This document shows, in pieces, positions 44,747 to 54,555 of a stretch of 64,000 bases of DNA. The stretch lies in contig CP076745.1 in assembly GCA_019262145.1 (NCBI GenBank), forward strand, positions 617,093 to 681,092. Direction: 5' to 3'. Position numbers and translations under genes: made by a program. Origin of the DNA: Candidatus Methanogranum gryphiswaldense. GTDB taxonomy: Archaea > Thermoplasmatota > Thermoplasmata > Methanomassiliicoccales > Methanomethylophilaceae. The notes under the pieces are model-generated. The model searched no databases and had not been told where the DNA came from. It saw nothing but the letters and a program-made list of their open reading frames with translations. Position 1 is the first letter of the stretch. Each line of letters opens with the position of its first letter.

Positions 44747-44901
44747 GTATGGTTGGAATATACATCCAATATATAAAAATATATTATTCGACCAACAAAA
44801 GATGAAAGCATCCCATTATTCAGAGAAGAGATCATAATTACTGATTTGTTACAATAATTACAACTTTCAGTTTTTATAATGACAAGGATATTGCAGACAT
44901 C

Positions 44902-47568
44902 ATGAGAAAGGCCAAGAGCATTGATGAACTTTACGAGGAGGTCAAGGATTGTGACCTCGTTATCACCAATGACGCACCGCTGGCGACGGCTTTAAATGCA
45001 AGGGTGCAAAAGGCAAGAATAGGTAGTTTCGCATACACTCCTAGACAGATAGCAGGTAGAGATTCTGTTCGTGTTCTTGGAAGAGGCGTGATAGGGGATC
45101 TCAAGCTCATTTCAGCGATCGCTGATGAGACTGGCCTTGATTTTAAGTATATTCATGGTGAGTTGGAGAATATTCGCACCATTCGTAGATATAGGGCAAA
45201 TCCGGAGAATTATCTATATTCTAAATCGGCAAAGGAGGTCTATCGTTCATTCAATGCATTGCCTACAGTGGAGAAGGTCATGTCCAATTACGATCCTTCA
45301 CACAGTGAATTCTATACGGGAAGAAATAACATTGCTATTATCGGTTTGGATCTCTTCGACGATCTGGATAAGCATTTCATTCCTTTGGAGTTCAAAGATG
45401 TCGATATGTTCGAGGATGGTGATTATGATATCGAAAAGATCCATCAGATAGGTAACGATCGCCAGATAGCGGACAATATTGTGGAATTGATTACTATTGA
45501 AATGGTCGAGGACACTGCCATCGTATTGGATACTGAAGGTCCGGTCGCCGATGCCATAAGGGCAGCGTTGTACAGAAGGGGATTACCATTCAAGAACACT
45601 ATGGCCGTAAGAGACCTTTCTCAAATAAGGGATTTCATACAGTTCGTCTCATTGGCATTGAGTTATGAGACATTAAGGGTCAAACACATAAGGGAGATAT
45701 TTTCCAATTATGGAGGATATGTAAAGTCCAAACAGGATGAATATCTTCTCTCAAAAAACGTTCAGAACATAAAGAATGATGTTGCTTTGAAATTGGTCGA
45801 CATAATGAAGAACATACGCTCGATGACATTCGGCGAAGTGATGAATGCCATTGTACATCCTGTTCAAAGGCCGCAAGTGAAGATATTGTTGGATGAAATG
45901 ATCATGACCGAAAAAAAGGTCACAACCAAATTGGTCAATCAAATTGTTTATGCTGTAAACAATGTATCGGATCTGCATCACAATGAACAGATTCCAGCTG
46001 AGGAGAAGAAAGGAGTCTTGCTTGTGAATTGCAATAATTCCGTCTATATAGACAGGCCGTTCATTATCTTTGTAGGAATCGGGCCGGAATGGTCACTCAA
46101 TATAATTGGTAAAGAATATATTGACAGGGAAGCCGAGTCTGAAAAGGATCTTCTTAGATTTTCTTCGTTAATACAACAAGGCACTTCAAGAATATACGCA
46201 GTTAATTACATGAGAGGGGGAAAACCAGCAAAACCATGTGGTTCTTTTGAACAGATATATCGCGATAGGGTCATAGAGAGTTTCAAAGATGTTTGCAGTA
46301 AAGAGGGTGGGTTGATACAAGGGCCATGGTATATTGTCAAGGAGACGGAATTCTCTGAGAAAGGGGAAGACCCTGTAGACCGTATTCCAGTGTATGACTG
46401 GAAATTCTCAAAAAGTACTTACAATCTATTCCGTCAGTGTCCGCGCGCATACATGTTCGGTGAGATGATGAAGACCCCGGATTCCGAATATACGGTCTTT
46501 GGCAGTATAATTCACGAATTCGCAGAGCTCTATGTATGTTATCCTGAGATGGTCAAGGAGAAAGGTCTGGAATATTATCTGGATCTTATACAGGAAAGAT
46601 ATTCCGGGATATCTTGCGAGCAGATGGTGAGGATCGACAGAACCGATATGTGTGCAAGCATGATGAATGTCATGCGTTATTTGGACAAGGCAGCTCCAAA
46701 GAATATTATATTGGATCGTAAGAATTCTGATCGTAAATATCCAAACGAACTCATGGTCATGGAAGATTGCGATCTTTATTGTAGTGCAACAGAGACAGAA
46801 TTCAGATCATCCATTAATCCTTTGTTTGGTAATTTCGATCTGATAAGCGGTACCACAATTACAGATTACAAAACAGGCAAGTCTTGTGAATTGAGAGAAA
46901 TAAGGGACAAAATGGCTCTTCCAAAGGATCATCCGGAATTCCAACCGATGATATATCTTGCATTGTTGCATCAATCCACGGGTAGACTCCCATGCAGGTT
47001 CAATCAATTCTACGTAAAGGATAGGTTGAAGGATTCAATACTGGATGAGAATTTCGACGTTATGTTGAATGTAAGGGTTATTGAATTCATTGATATGACA
47101 TTCGATGAATACATACACAGTTCTGATTGTTCTTTGAAGGAGGAATTCACATCCAAATCCAACGAGAAATTCCTTCAAGCATGGGATGCATTCATCGATA
47201 CATTATCTGAGTATGGATGGAAAACCAGAGAGGACTGGGACAACAACTTGTCTCTGAAGAACTCTGTTATGAATGCAGTAGGGATGAGGTCAACCGATTC
47301 AAATCTAAAGGCAGTCGCGACTGCGATAAGAAAGGTCGTTAAGAATACAATAGGGAATATGTTCTGCAATGATGATAAATTGATAATACCCAGAGATACA
47401 GTTTTAGAATTTTTGGATAGAGTAGATTCGGATCATCTTGCCGCATCGTTGATGACCATATCGAAATTCCCTGCAGATCCGTGTAAGGATTGTTCAAATT
47501 GTAATTTTGCTAAAGTATGTACCATGTTAGTTGCAAAGGCCGATGAGGGAGAGGATGTTGATGAATGA
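44902..47568 (+). CDS. AddB-like nuclease subunit with Fe-S cysteines
   Basis: This 888-residue protein has a C-terminal RecB-like PD-(D/E)XK nuclease. STYNLFRQCPRAYMFGE, FGSIIHEFAELY, GNFDLISG and ITDYKTGKSC give the Q-x-C, H/E, D and D-Y-K elements. The C-terminal CKDCSNCNFAKVC contains CX2CX5C, which with the Cys in RQCPRAY matches the 4Fe-4S staple of AddB. The N-terminal part lacks a Walker A and corresponds to an inactive helicase-like domain. The following helicase gene overlaps by 8 nt. The family places it in double-strand-break resection, rare in archaea, which mostly use HerA-NurA. Confidence 0.82.
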   Translation: MRKAKSIDELYEEVKDCDLVITNDAPLATALNARVQKARIGSFAYTPRQIAGRDSVRVLGRGVIGDLKLISAIADETGLDFKYIHGELENIRTIRRYRANPENYLYSKSAKEVYRSFNALPTVEKVMSNYDPSHSEFYTGRNNIAIIGLDLFDDLDKHFIPLEFKDVDMFEDGDYDIEKIHQIGNDRQIADNIVELITIEMVEDTAIVLDTEGPVADAIRAALYRRGLPFKNTMAVRDLSQIRDFIQFVSLALSYETLRVKHIREIFSNYGGYVKSKQDEYLLSKNVQNIKNDVALKLVDIMKNIRSMTFGEVMNAIVHPVQRPQVKILLDEMIMTEKKVTTKLVNQIVYAVNNVSDLHHNEQIPAEEKKGVLLVNCNNSVYIDRPFIIFVGIGPEWSLNIIGKEYIDREAESEKDLLRFSSLIQQGTSRIYAVNYMRGGKPAKPCGSFEQIYRDRVIESFKDVCSKEGGLIQGPWYIVKETEFSEKGEDPVDRIPVYDWKFSKSTYNLFRQCPRAYMFGEMMKTPDSEYTVFGSIIHEFAELYVCYPEMVKEKGLEYYLDLIQERYSGISCEQMVRIDRTDMCASMMNVMRYLDKAAPKNIILDRKNSDRKYPNELMVMEDCDLYCSATETEFRSSINPLFGNFDLISGTTITDYKTGKSCELREIRDKMALPKDHPEFQPMIYLALLHQSTGRLPCRFNQFYVKDRLKDSILDENFDVMLNVRVIEFIDMTFDEYIHSSDCSLKEEFTSKSNEKFLQAWDAFIDTLSEYGWKTREDWDNNLSLKNSVMNAVGMRSTDSNLKAVATAIRKVVKNTIGNMFCNDDKLIIPRDTVLEFLDRVDSDHLAASLMTISKFPADPCKDCSNCNFAKVCTMLVAKADEGEDVDE

Positions 47569-50440
47569 ACTCAACGAGTCCCAGACGAAGATAGCAAACC
47601 AGTTGGACGGCATGATAGTAGTAGATGCAGGCCCAGGTACTGGGAAGACCAAGACCATCGTGGAACGTTACATAAACATCTTAGACAGCGGAGTTGACCC
47701 CAAGGACATAATCCTTCTTACATTCACCCGTAATGCAGCTCAAGAGATGGAAGACAGAATAAAGGGCAAGATGATCCATTCCCATAATGCAAATAAATGT
47801 AAAGATGTAAGAGCTGGAACATTTGATTCATTCTGTTTTTCTGTAGTTATGGAATCTCCTGAAGCGGTTAGTAGATTTTTTGGTATTTCCGAGAAATTGA
47901 CGAGAAGTGCAAAGACAGTAGAGAATGAAACTTTGAATAGAGTGTATTTTGACGATTTTATGGATCGTTTCTTATCTGGTAGAAGCGACGATTACGGCGA
48001 TAGTTCTACAATAGCCAGTCAACATTATTCTGAACTTTACGGCATAATAAACAAATTAATGGCCAGGGGTGTTGTCCCGATCAGAGAAGGATGGTTCGGA
48101 GGAGATAGCGGTACAGTACTCTATGGCGATTTTGACAATATGCAATCAATATTGAACAAATTGAACATGGAAGTAAACAAAGACAAGTATGAGTTGTCAA
48201 CTTATATGCTGAGAGATACAGAAAAATATTCTTTTATGTTTCAGAAGCCAATTGAGACAGAACCTTTGTCTGAGGATATGATTGATGCTGCGATCAAGGA
48301 TGATCGTGTTTCTTTGATAAAACTCCTACACGACGTCTATTATGAATTCCTAAGACGTTCGATCATAGACGACAGATTGACATTCGGTCTGGTATCTTCT
48401 TTTGCTTTCGTGGTATTGTATTCAGATGATAAGACAAGAGAGAGAATGCGTTGCAGATATCTGATGGTAGATGAATTTCAAGATACCAACAGCAATCAAT
48501 TCATGATCGCGTTGATGCTTTTGAAAGAACCGAATCTATGTGTCGTAGGTGATTGGAAACAAGGGATATACGGATTCAGATACGTTTCTACAGAGAACAT
48601 CACAAGATTCTACGATAAAGGTGTAAAATTGAGAAAGTTCTTGAATGAGGATAAGGAGCGCATTCCTTTTTCGATCGAAGAACGCGATCCCATGTCATTG
48701 GATATAAATTACAGAAGTTCTCAGTTGATAATAGATCTTGCATATGATTCCCTATACATTCGCGGCAACAAAGATGAGAAGGTAGTGGTTGAAAATATCA
48801 CAAGGATCACAGCAGCAAAAAAATATCTGGACGAACACACGGCAATAGAATGTGTCAGCGCTCCATCTTCTGATGAAGAGATACAAGAGGTCCTGAGAAG
48901 GATCGAGAATTATGTGAACAATGACAGATATATGATCTGTGAGGATGAGGTTACTTTTCGCAGGGTCCAATACAAAGACATAGCCGTTCTTTGCAGAGCC
49001 ACGTCACTCGCATGTGCCATATATGAAAAAGCATCGAAGGCTGGAATACCTGTATTTCTCCAAGGTGATGTTGATATAATGGGCTCAAGAGAGGGAAAGT
49101 TATTGCTCGCTTGGCTCAGATACATCAATAACGACAGTGATCCCTGGGGCATATGTACGATATTGGCTGATCAAGGCCACCCTCTCTGTGAGATAAAAGA
49201 GATGACGCATCTAGGTTCATCCGTTGTGATACCTGCAGAGATAATACAGAAAAGACGTGAATTGATAACGAAAAAGCGCAGAGTAACAAATATGATCGCA
49301 TCAATATTTGATTACTATAATCTAAATAATGATATTACTCAGACGATAACTTCTGTACTTTCATCTGCTCACAGGGGATCACTGTTGACGATATCGGATA
49401 TAATCCGTATGATAGAGACAGATATCGATAGCGGAACAACTTATTCAGTCGATTCTTTTTTGAATAGACAGGCAGTGATAATACAAACCATGCACAAGTC
49501 CAAGGGTCTCGAGTATCCAGTGGTCATAGCTGCGGGATTTAATCAAAGATCATTCCCAAACACAAGAAGTGATATTTCAGAATACTTTTTCAACGATACA
49601 GTTGGGATAAGAAGTAGAAGCGAAGTGTGTCCAATAACAGAAGGCACTGCCAACATAATGCAATCATGGAAAACCAAGCTTATAATGAAGACATTATCCA
49701 AGGATTATAGCGAAGAGAGAAGACTTTTGTTCGTCGCAATATCAAGGGCAAAGCAATATTTGACCATAACCGCTGCGTCCAAACCTTCCACTTTCTTCAA
49801 TGGACTTTTAGAAAAGTCAACTGGGTCACCGTGTGGAAAAAACAAGGTCTTTTGCACATCCAATGAGGAATCCGATATAATGATCGAAAGGCCCAAGATC
49901 GATGAGTTCAAGAAACGCAGGAGGAATGTGGGCGTTCACGACATACTTCATTTTGAAGGTGATGATGCACCTCCTGAGGGTTCGGATCAGGTATGTGGTA
50001 AAGGAATGGAATATGGCAAGAAGGTCCATTATGCGGCAGAGCTTCTCGCCAGAGGCCTAAATCTTGATACAGAGTATTCTCAATTTCCAGAGAATATTGA
50101 GATCAAAAAGGTATTGCATTCTGTAAAGGATGCTGTTTATATCGAACCAGAGATAGAGTGTGCACTTCCCTTCAATGACATCAATGTGACTCTCAGAGGC
50201 GTCATAGACCTATATGCTGAATTCTCTGATAGGGTCGAGATACATGATTACAAGACGGACGTATCGGATCAGTTCGAAGGGGAATATAAGATACAACTCA
50301 GTGTATATGCACATGCGGCACATGAGGCAACAGGTAAAAGGACCGTATGTGTCATAGATTATGTCTCACAAGGGCGTAAAGTAGTGTTCGATCCGTTGGA
50401 AAAGGAATGCATAAGAAAGCGTTTGGCAGATTACTCATAA
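47561..50440 (+). CDS. AddA-like UvrD-family helicase-nuclease
   Basis: This 959-residue superfamily 1 helicase has motif I DAGPGTGKTKTI (~22-33), Ia ILLTFTRNAAQEME, II LMVDEFQDTNSNQF, III VVGDWKQGIYGFR, IV LDINYRSSQLI, V TMHKSKGLEYPVV and VI LLFVAISRAKQYL. The C-terminal nuclease has GKKVHYAAELLARGL, LRGVIDLYAEF and IHDYKTDVSD with QLSVYAHAA. This is the AddA domain order. The ATG at 47561 follows GAGGGAGAGG and overlaps the AddB-like gene. Together they should form an ATP-dependent dsDNA exonuclease. Confidence 0.87.
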   Translation: MNELNESQTKIANQLDGMIVVDAGPGTGKTKTIVERYINILDSGVDPKDIILLTFTRNAAQEMEDRIKGKMIHSHNANKCKDVRAGTFDSFCFSVVMESPEAVSRFFGISEKLTRSAKTVENETLNRVYFDDFMDRFLSGRSDDYGDSSTIASQHYSELYGIINKLMARGVVPIREGWFGGDSGTVLYGDFDNMQSILNKLNMEVNKDKYELSTYMLRDTEKYSFMFQKPIETEPLSEDMIDAAIKDDRVSLIKLLHDVYYEFLRRSIIDDRLTFGLVSSFAFVVLYSDDKTRERMRCRYLMVDEFQDTNSNQFMIALMLLKEPNLCVVGDWKQGIYGFRYVSTENITRFYDKGVKLRKFLNEDKERIPFSIEERDPMSLDINYRSSQLIIDLAYDSLYIRGNKDEKVVVENITRITAAKKYLDEHTAIECVSAPSSDEEIQEVLRRIENYVNNDRYMICEDEVTFRRVQYKDIAVLCRATSLACAIYEKASKAGIPVFLQGDVDIMGSREGKLLLAWLRYINNDSDPWGICTILADQGHPLCEIKEMTHLGSSVVIPAEIIQKRRELITKKRRVTNMIASIFDYYNLNNDITQTITSVLSSAHRGSLLTISDIIRMIETDIDSGTTYSVDSFLNRQAVIIQTMHKSKGLEYPVVIAAGFNQRSFPNTRSDISEYFFNDTVGIRSRSEVCPITEGTANIMQSWKTKLIMKTLSKDYSEERRLLFVAISRAKQYLTITAASKPSTFFNGLLEKSTGSPCGKNKVFCTSNEESDIMIERPKIDEFKKRRRNVGVHDILHFEGDDAPPEGSDQVCGKGMEYGKKVHYAAELLARGLNLDTEYSQFPENIEIKKVLHSVKDAVYIEPEIECALPFNDINVTLRGVIDLYAEFSDRVEIHDYKTDVSDQFEGEYKIQLSVYAHAAHEATGKRTVCVIDYVSQGRKVVFDPLEKECIRKRLADYS

Positions 50441-50450
50441 ATAATCGAAA

Positions 50451-53063
50451 GTGATGCATAGCTTGATGCCGCCCGATGGACTTACTGACAAGGAAGTGAA
50501 AGACAGAGAGAACATTGGTAAGGTCAATTCTTTCGAATCACCGGTGAGCAGGAGTTACATCGACATAGTTTTCAAGAATTTTTTTACATCTTTCAATCTG
50601 ATATTGTTGATTCTTGGCGTAGCCCTGATATACTTTCAGGAATACATAAATGCAGTAGCGGCGACTGGTGTCATACTGATAAATGTCCTGATATCCACTA
50701 TACAGGAAATGAAGGCCAAGAGGAGATTGGATAAGATCGCTTTGCTTCTCAGGCCTACTGTTAAGGTTGTCAGAAACGGCACAGAGATGAACGTCGACCC
50801 ATCCAAGATAGTGATGGACGACGTCATCAGAATGGAATCCGGAGATCAAGCACAGGTGGACGGAGTCATATTGGAATGTCGTTCGTTCGAGATGGACGAG
50901 TCATTACTTACCGGGGAGTCGAGTACGCGTAGGAAGCACGAGGGGGACACCATATATTCCGGTGCCTACTGTGTGACGGGAGAATGTTATTACAAGGTCA
51001 CCGCACTTGGAGAGGACACATTTGCATCAAAGATGCTATCCAGTGCTAAGAAGTTCGAGAAGAAGAAGACCCCCCTCCAGAGAGAGACGGCCACTGTCAC
51101 TGAGATGTTGATGATAATCGCGTTCATATATCTCGCATTGATGGTAATAATCAATATCATTTCAGGTAAGCACGCTGTGGATTCATTGATCCAATCCGTT
51201 ATAATATTGGATATAGTTCCAATTGCTTTGTTCCTGTTGATAACAATAACTTACATGATAGCTGCGGTTCGTATGGCTGATAGCGGTGTTTTGCTTCAGA
51301 ATTCGAGTTCCGTTGAGTCGATGAGTCATGTAGATACGGTGTGTATGGACAAGACCGGGACCATCACTACCAACAATCTGGTCTTTGAAGGTGCAGACTA
51401 TTTCATCGACCAAGATGAGGCCAAGAACATCATAAGGGCATTTGTTTCTGTTACGGGTAGTAAGAATCATACTATAAAGGCCATAGAAAAGGAGTATGGT
51501 AAGGTCGAGGCAGAGCTCATAGATGAGATACAATTCTCATCAGAGAGGAAGTTCAGTGCGGTAAGGGTAAGGACATCCACCGGAGAATATTCTCTTGTAT
51601 TAGGGGCTTACCCAATGCTCACATCCAGGATAGAATCTGACATTGATATAGGCGAAATGGTGTCCCAGCTTTCAAAAAAGGGACTAAGGACGGTTTTGCT
51701 GTGCAAGGCAAAGATTTTGGAACTTTACGAAAATGAAGTGCCAGCAATGTCAAGTTTGGAACCTGTTGCATTGATATATATCAGAGATGAGATAAGGCCA
51801 GATTGCAGAGAGATAATAGGTAAATTCATCGATAACGGAATGGATCTGAAAGTAATTTCTGGTGATGACCCAGAGACCGTGAATGCATTGTTCTCACAGG
51901 CCAATATTCCAGGCGATAGAAACATCATATCTGGAGAACAGTTGGATGCGTTACAGGGTGATGAGAAGAGAGACGCAGTCCTAAGGACCAATATATTTGG
52001 ACGCATGAAGCCGGACCAAAAGAGTGAGGTCATACAGATATTGAAGGATAATGGCAGATACGTCGCCATGGTTGGTGACGGTGTAAATGATGTGAAATCA
52101 ATTAAGATGGCACATGTGGGTGTAGCACTACAGAGTGGGTCTGGAGCTACAAGGGGTGTCGCAGATATGGTCCTCATCGAAGATCGTTTCGAAGCTCTTC
52201 CCAAGGCCATAATAGAAGGCAAAAGGACAGTGACTGGAATGCGCGATATCCTGAGACTGTACCTTACCAGGAATTTCGTACTTGCAATATTGGTTGGTGT
52301 TCTTTTGCTCATTTTCCACAAATTGCCCTTACTACCAATACAAAATACATATTACGCTCTTGTAACGGTGTCGTTGGCTGCCTTTTTGATGATAATATGG
52401 GCCAAGCCTTCTGATAATAAGGAAATGATATTGCCAGGAGTCTTAAGGTTCAGTATACCGATGGCAGTTTCGATCGCTATGTTCGGACTTGTGATCTATG
52501 CGATATTCATGATCGGGATATCGAATGGTTGGTTCCCCGACATAAATCTTACAGAAACATGGAATGCATATCATGCTCTTTTCCCAGATTCGACATATAG
52601 TGAGTTCTTGGACCATATGTCAGGGTACAAAGATACTCCTGACACATTGAGCACGCTTGCTGAGGTTACGGCAAGGAATGCGATGCTGTTCTTTATTGTG
52701 ATAGCAGGCATATTGCAACTTTTCCTGATCTATCCTGTATTTGGATTCATGAACCGTGACGGAAAGTCAAACAGACAGATACTCCCGATATTACTTGCCT
52801 TCCTCTTACTCGGCATCGTTGTGATCTTTTACAATCTTCCAGCTGTATCAGTCGGATTGGCATCAATAATGTATTTCCCAATACAGTACTATCTAGCATT
52901 TGTTGGTTTTACGGCAGTATGGTTTGTTATTGCAATAATTATGAACCGTAGTAAACACAACTCATACATGGTCAAGATGACAGAAAAGTCATTTAATAGG
53001 CAACTTCAGAAGGAGATAGAAAAAGAGAATAAGAAAAAAGGTCAAGATGATGAAAAACATTGA
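50451..53063 (+). CDS. Cation-transporting P-type ATPase
   Basis: This 870-residue P-type ATPase has the A-domain SLLTGESSTRR, the phosphorylation motif VCMDKTGTIT (~298-307), NKMKPDQKS-like FGRMKPDQKSEVI and hinge VGDGVNDVKSIKMAHVGVAL. About ten membrane helices flank these domains. It lacks N-terminal heavy-metal-binding domains and the CPx motif, so a Ca/Mg/K-type substrate, as in the bacterial CtpE-like group, is more likely than copper or zinc. The start is GTG (50451) or the ATG at the next codon. It starts 10 nt after the AddA-like gene and converges with the DEDDh exonuclease (22-bp overlap). Confidence 0.9.
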   Translation: MMHSLMPPDGLTDKEVKDRENIGKVNSFESPVSRSYIDIVFKNFFTSFNLILLILGVALIYFQEYINAVAATGVILINVLISTIQEMKAKRRLDKIALLLRPTVKVVRNGTEMNVDPSKIVMDDVIRMESGDQAQVDGVILECRSFEMDESLLTGESSTRRKHEGDTIYSGAYCVTGECYYKVTALGEDTFASKMLSSAKKFEKKKTPLQRETATVTEMLMIIAFIYLALMVIINIISGKHAVDSLIQSVIILDIVPIALFLLITITYMIAAVRMADSGVLLQNSSSVESMSHVDTVCMDKTGTITTNNLVFEGADYFIDQDEAKNIIRAFVSVTGSKNHTIKAIEKEYGKVEAELIDEIQFSSERKFSAVRVRTSTGEYSLVLGAYPMLTSRIESDIDIGEMVSQLSKKGLRTVLLCKAKILELYENEVPAMSSLEPVALIYIRDEIRPDCREIIGKFIDNGMDLKVISGDDPETVNALFSQANIPGDRNIISGEQLDALQGDEKRDAVLRTNIFGRMKPDQKSEVIQILKDNGRYVAMVGDGVNDVKSIKMAHVGVALQSGSGATRGVADMVLIEDRFEALPKAIIEGKRTVTGMRDILRLYLTRNFVLAILVGVLLLIFHKLPLLPIQNTYYALVTVSLAAFLMIIWAKPSDNKEMILPGVLRFSIPMAVSIAMFGLVIYAIFMIGISNGWFPDINLTETWNAYHALFPDSTYSEFLDHMSGYKDTPDTLSTLAEVTARNAMLFFIVIAGILQLFLIYPVFGFMNRDGKSNRQILPILLAFLLLGIVVIFYNLPAVSVGLASIMYFPIQYYLAFVGFTAVWFVIAIIMNRSKHNSYMVKMTEKSFNRQLQKEIEKENKKKGQDDEKH

Positions 53064-53686
53064 TCTTTTTTGTAGGGATAATCTCCGTTCTTATGCATTT
53101 CTATCATGATATGTGATGCCATTTTTGCGTCAGATAATGCACGATGATTTTGCTTTCCGTTTATTCCTGCAGGATCTTCGTCTTTGAGTATCATCTTGTA
53201 AGCGTTGTCAAGTTTTGGCCATCTGTAATCATCAAAATAGTTCATCGATTTTAATTTGCAGACATATGTGGCGGCAAGCATGATATCTTGATATTGATTG
53301 AATGTGCCTCTTAGATTCCATGGTTCCCGGAATAGGAATTTGTTAAAATCATAACCTGTATTGTATGCGGTCACATTCTTTTTCAACAAGATCGATCTGA
53401 CATCATTCAGTACATCAGTGAAAGGAAGACCTTCTTTGACAGCATCCAAGGTCATATCTGTATTTTGGAATATCCAAGCATTCTTTCTGTAATCGTTCCA
53501 AGAATCTACATCATGACCTACTACAGCGGAATAGACCTCTTTCACAGTTTCATGGTCTAGGTCCACCAGGCATATCCCAATGTCCACCACAACGTCCTCC
53601 GGAGCCCCTAAAAGTCCCGTCGTTTCCGTGTCTAATACGTATACCACATTATCGGGGGTTTCATCAAATGAGAAAAGGTTACTCAT
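53042..53686 (-). CDS. DEDDh 3'-5' exonuclease
   Basis: This 214-residue exonuclease has Exo I YVLDTETTGLLG, Exo II AYNTGYDFNKFL and Exo III NHRALSDAKMAS, so all five D-E-D-H-D residues are present. It belongs to the RNase T/DnaQ-epsilon superfamily; the substrate (DNA or RNA) is unknown. It overlaps the upstream secreted-protein gene by 4 nt (ATGA) and the convergent P-type ATPase by 22 bp. A paralogue with all catalytic residues replaced lies at 42959-43516. Confidence 0.85.
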   Translation of the reverse strand: MSNLFSFDETPDNVVYVLDTETTGLLGAPEDVVVDIGICLVDLDHETVKEVYSAVVGHDVDSWNDYRKNAWIFQNTDMTLDAVKEGLPFTDVLNDVRSILLKKNVTAYNTGYDFNKFLFREPWNLRGTFNQYQDIMLAATYVCKLKSMNYFDDYRWPKLDNAYKMILKDEDPAGINGKQNHRALSDAKMASHIMIEMHKNGDYPYKKDQCFSSS

Positions 53687-54285
53687 ACAACATCTTCCTC
53701 TAATTTTTTTGATATAAATATATATTCTCTATACCAAATGATAACGAATATGATTGAGATTATCAGAGCAATAATAGCCATTACCAGTGAAGGATCGATG
53801 GATATCCCAGGAGTCGAATTCTCAGTATCATTTGAGATCGTACCATCCTCAGGAGTTTCAATGTCGGGATCGTAATCTGCAGGATATTCTATAGCATCTG
53901 TGAAAACAATTTCTATATTTGAATTCACCCCATATATTGTGAAATACGAACTATATCCTAAACAATAAGGCGATTCATGTTCATTGAAACGATATTCTTC
54001 ACTGGTGTCTATTTCGCCTGTTGCACTGTTATAAGAGTAGAATTGTACAGTTGACTTTGAGAGGTCGTATTTTTCAGAGTAGGCTATAAATGATAATGTT
54101 CCTTCATTTTCGATCTGAATGGTGTTTTCACCATCAGATGTTCCGCTGGTGAATGTGACCTTTATACCATCAATGTTCGTGAAATGTACTGTGTATGTAT
54201 CGTCTGCATCCGAGGTATTTTCAATGCATAAGGCAGGAGCCAATAACAGAGTCATTATGATAATTGACAGGACCCCGAATCTCAT
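53683..54285 (-). CDS. Secreted, C-terminally membrane-anchored protein
   Basis: This 200-residue protein has an N-terminal signal peptide (MRFGVLSIIIMTLLLAPALC), a beta-rich acidic extracytoplasmic region with no family I recognise, a proline/acidic stalk (DPDIETPEDGT), and one C-terminal helix (LVMAIIALIISIIFVIIWY) followed by a charged cytoplasmic tail. It is therefore a surface protein with about 150 residues outside. Coupling to an exonuclease gene by a 4-nt overlap is odd and gives no clear functional link. Unknown role. Confidence 0.7.
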   Translation of the reverse strand: MRFGVLSIIIMTLLLAPALCIENTSDADDTYTVHFTNIDGIKVTFTSGTSDGENTIQIENEGTLSFIAYSEKYDLSKSTVQFYSYNSATGEIDTSEEYRFNEHESPYCLGYSSYFTIYGVNSNIEIVFTDAIEYPADYDPDIETPEDGTISNDTENSTPGISIDPSLVMAIIALIISIIFVIIWYREYIFISKKLEEDVV

Positions 54286-54360
54286 GGCACAAGCGATGGC
54301 TTACAAATATTTAATATTAAAACGTAAAAGCAATATGCATGCAGATATTTACTAGGTCAT

Positions 54361-54555
54361 ATGGTAGCTGTAATAAGGATTGGAAAGGAAGAAAAAGAAG
54401 TAATTCAGGGAATGACCATAGAATCGGCGATGGTCAGTATGAAGATGTATCCAGATTCATTCCTTTATTTGTTAAACGGTGTGCCAATACCGATGGATAC
54501 GCCTATAGAGGACGGTATGACCATAAAGGCTTTGAAGGTAGCTTCAGGCGGATGA
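54361..54555 (+). CDS. Ubiquitin-like sulfur-carrier protein (MoaD/ThiS/SAMP type)
   Basis: This 64-residue beta-grasp protein ends in Ala-Ser-Gly-Gly, the C-terminus needed for adenylation and thiocarboxylate formation. It has the family pattern LNGVPIPMDTPIEDGMTIKAL. It is best viewed as a SAMP/TtuB-like sulfur donor for tRNA thiolation by TtuA/Ncs6 (8536-9465), with molybdopterin or thiamine roles as alternatives. Its stop codon abuts the reverse-strand stop of the CobQ-like gene (TGATCA). No E1-like enzyme is in the window. Confidence 0.82.
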   Translation: MVAVIRIGKEEKEVIQGMTIESAMVSMKMYPDSFLYLLNGVPIPMDTPIEDGMTIKALKVASGG

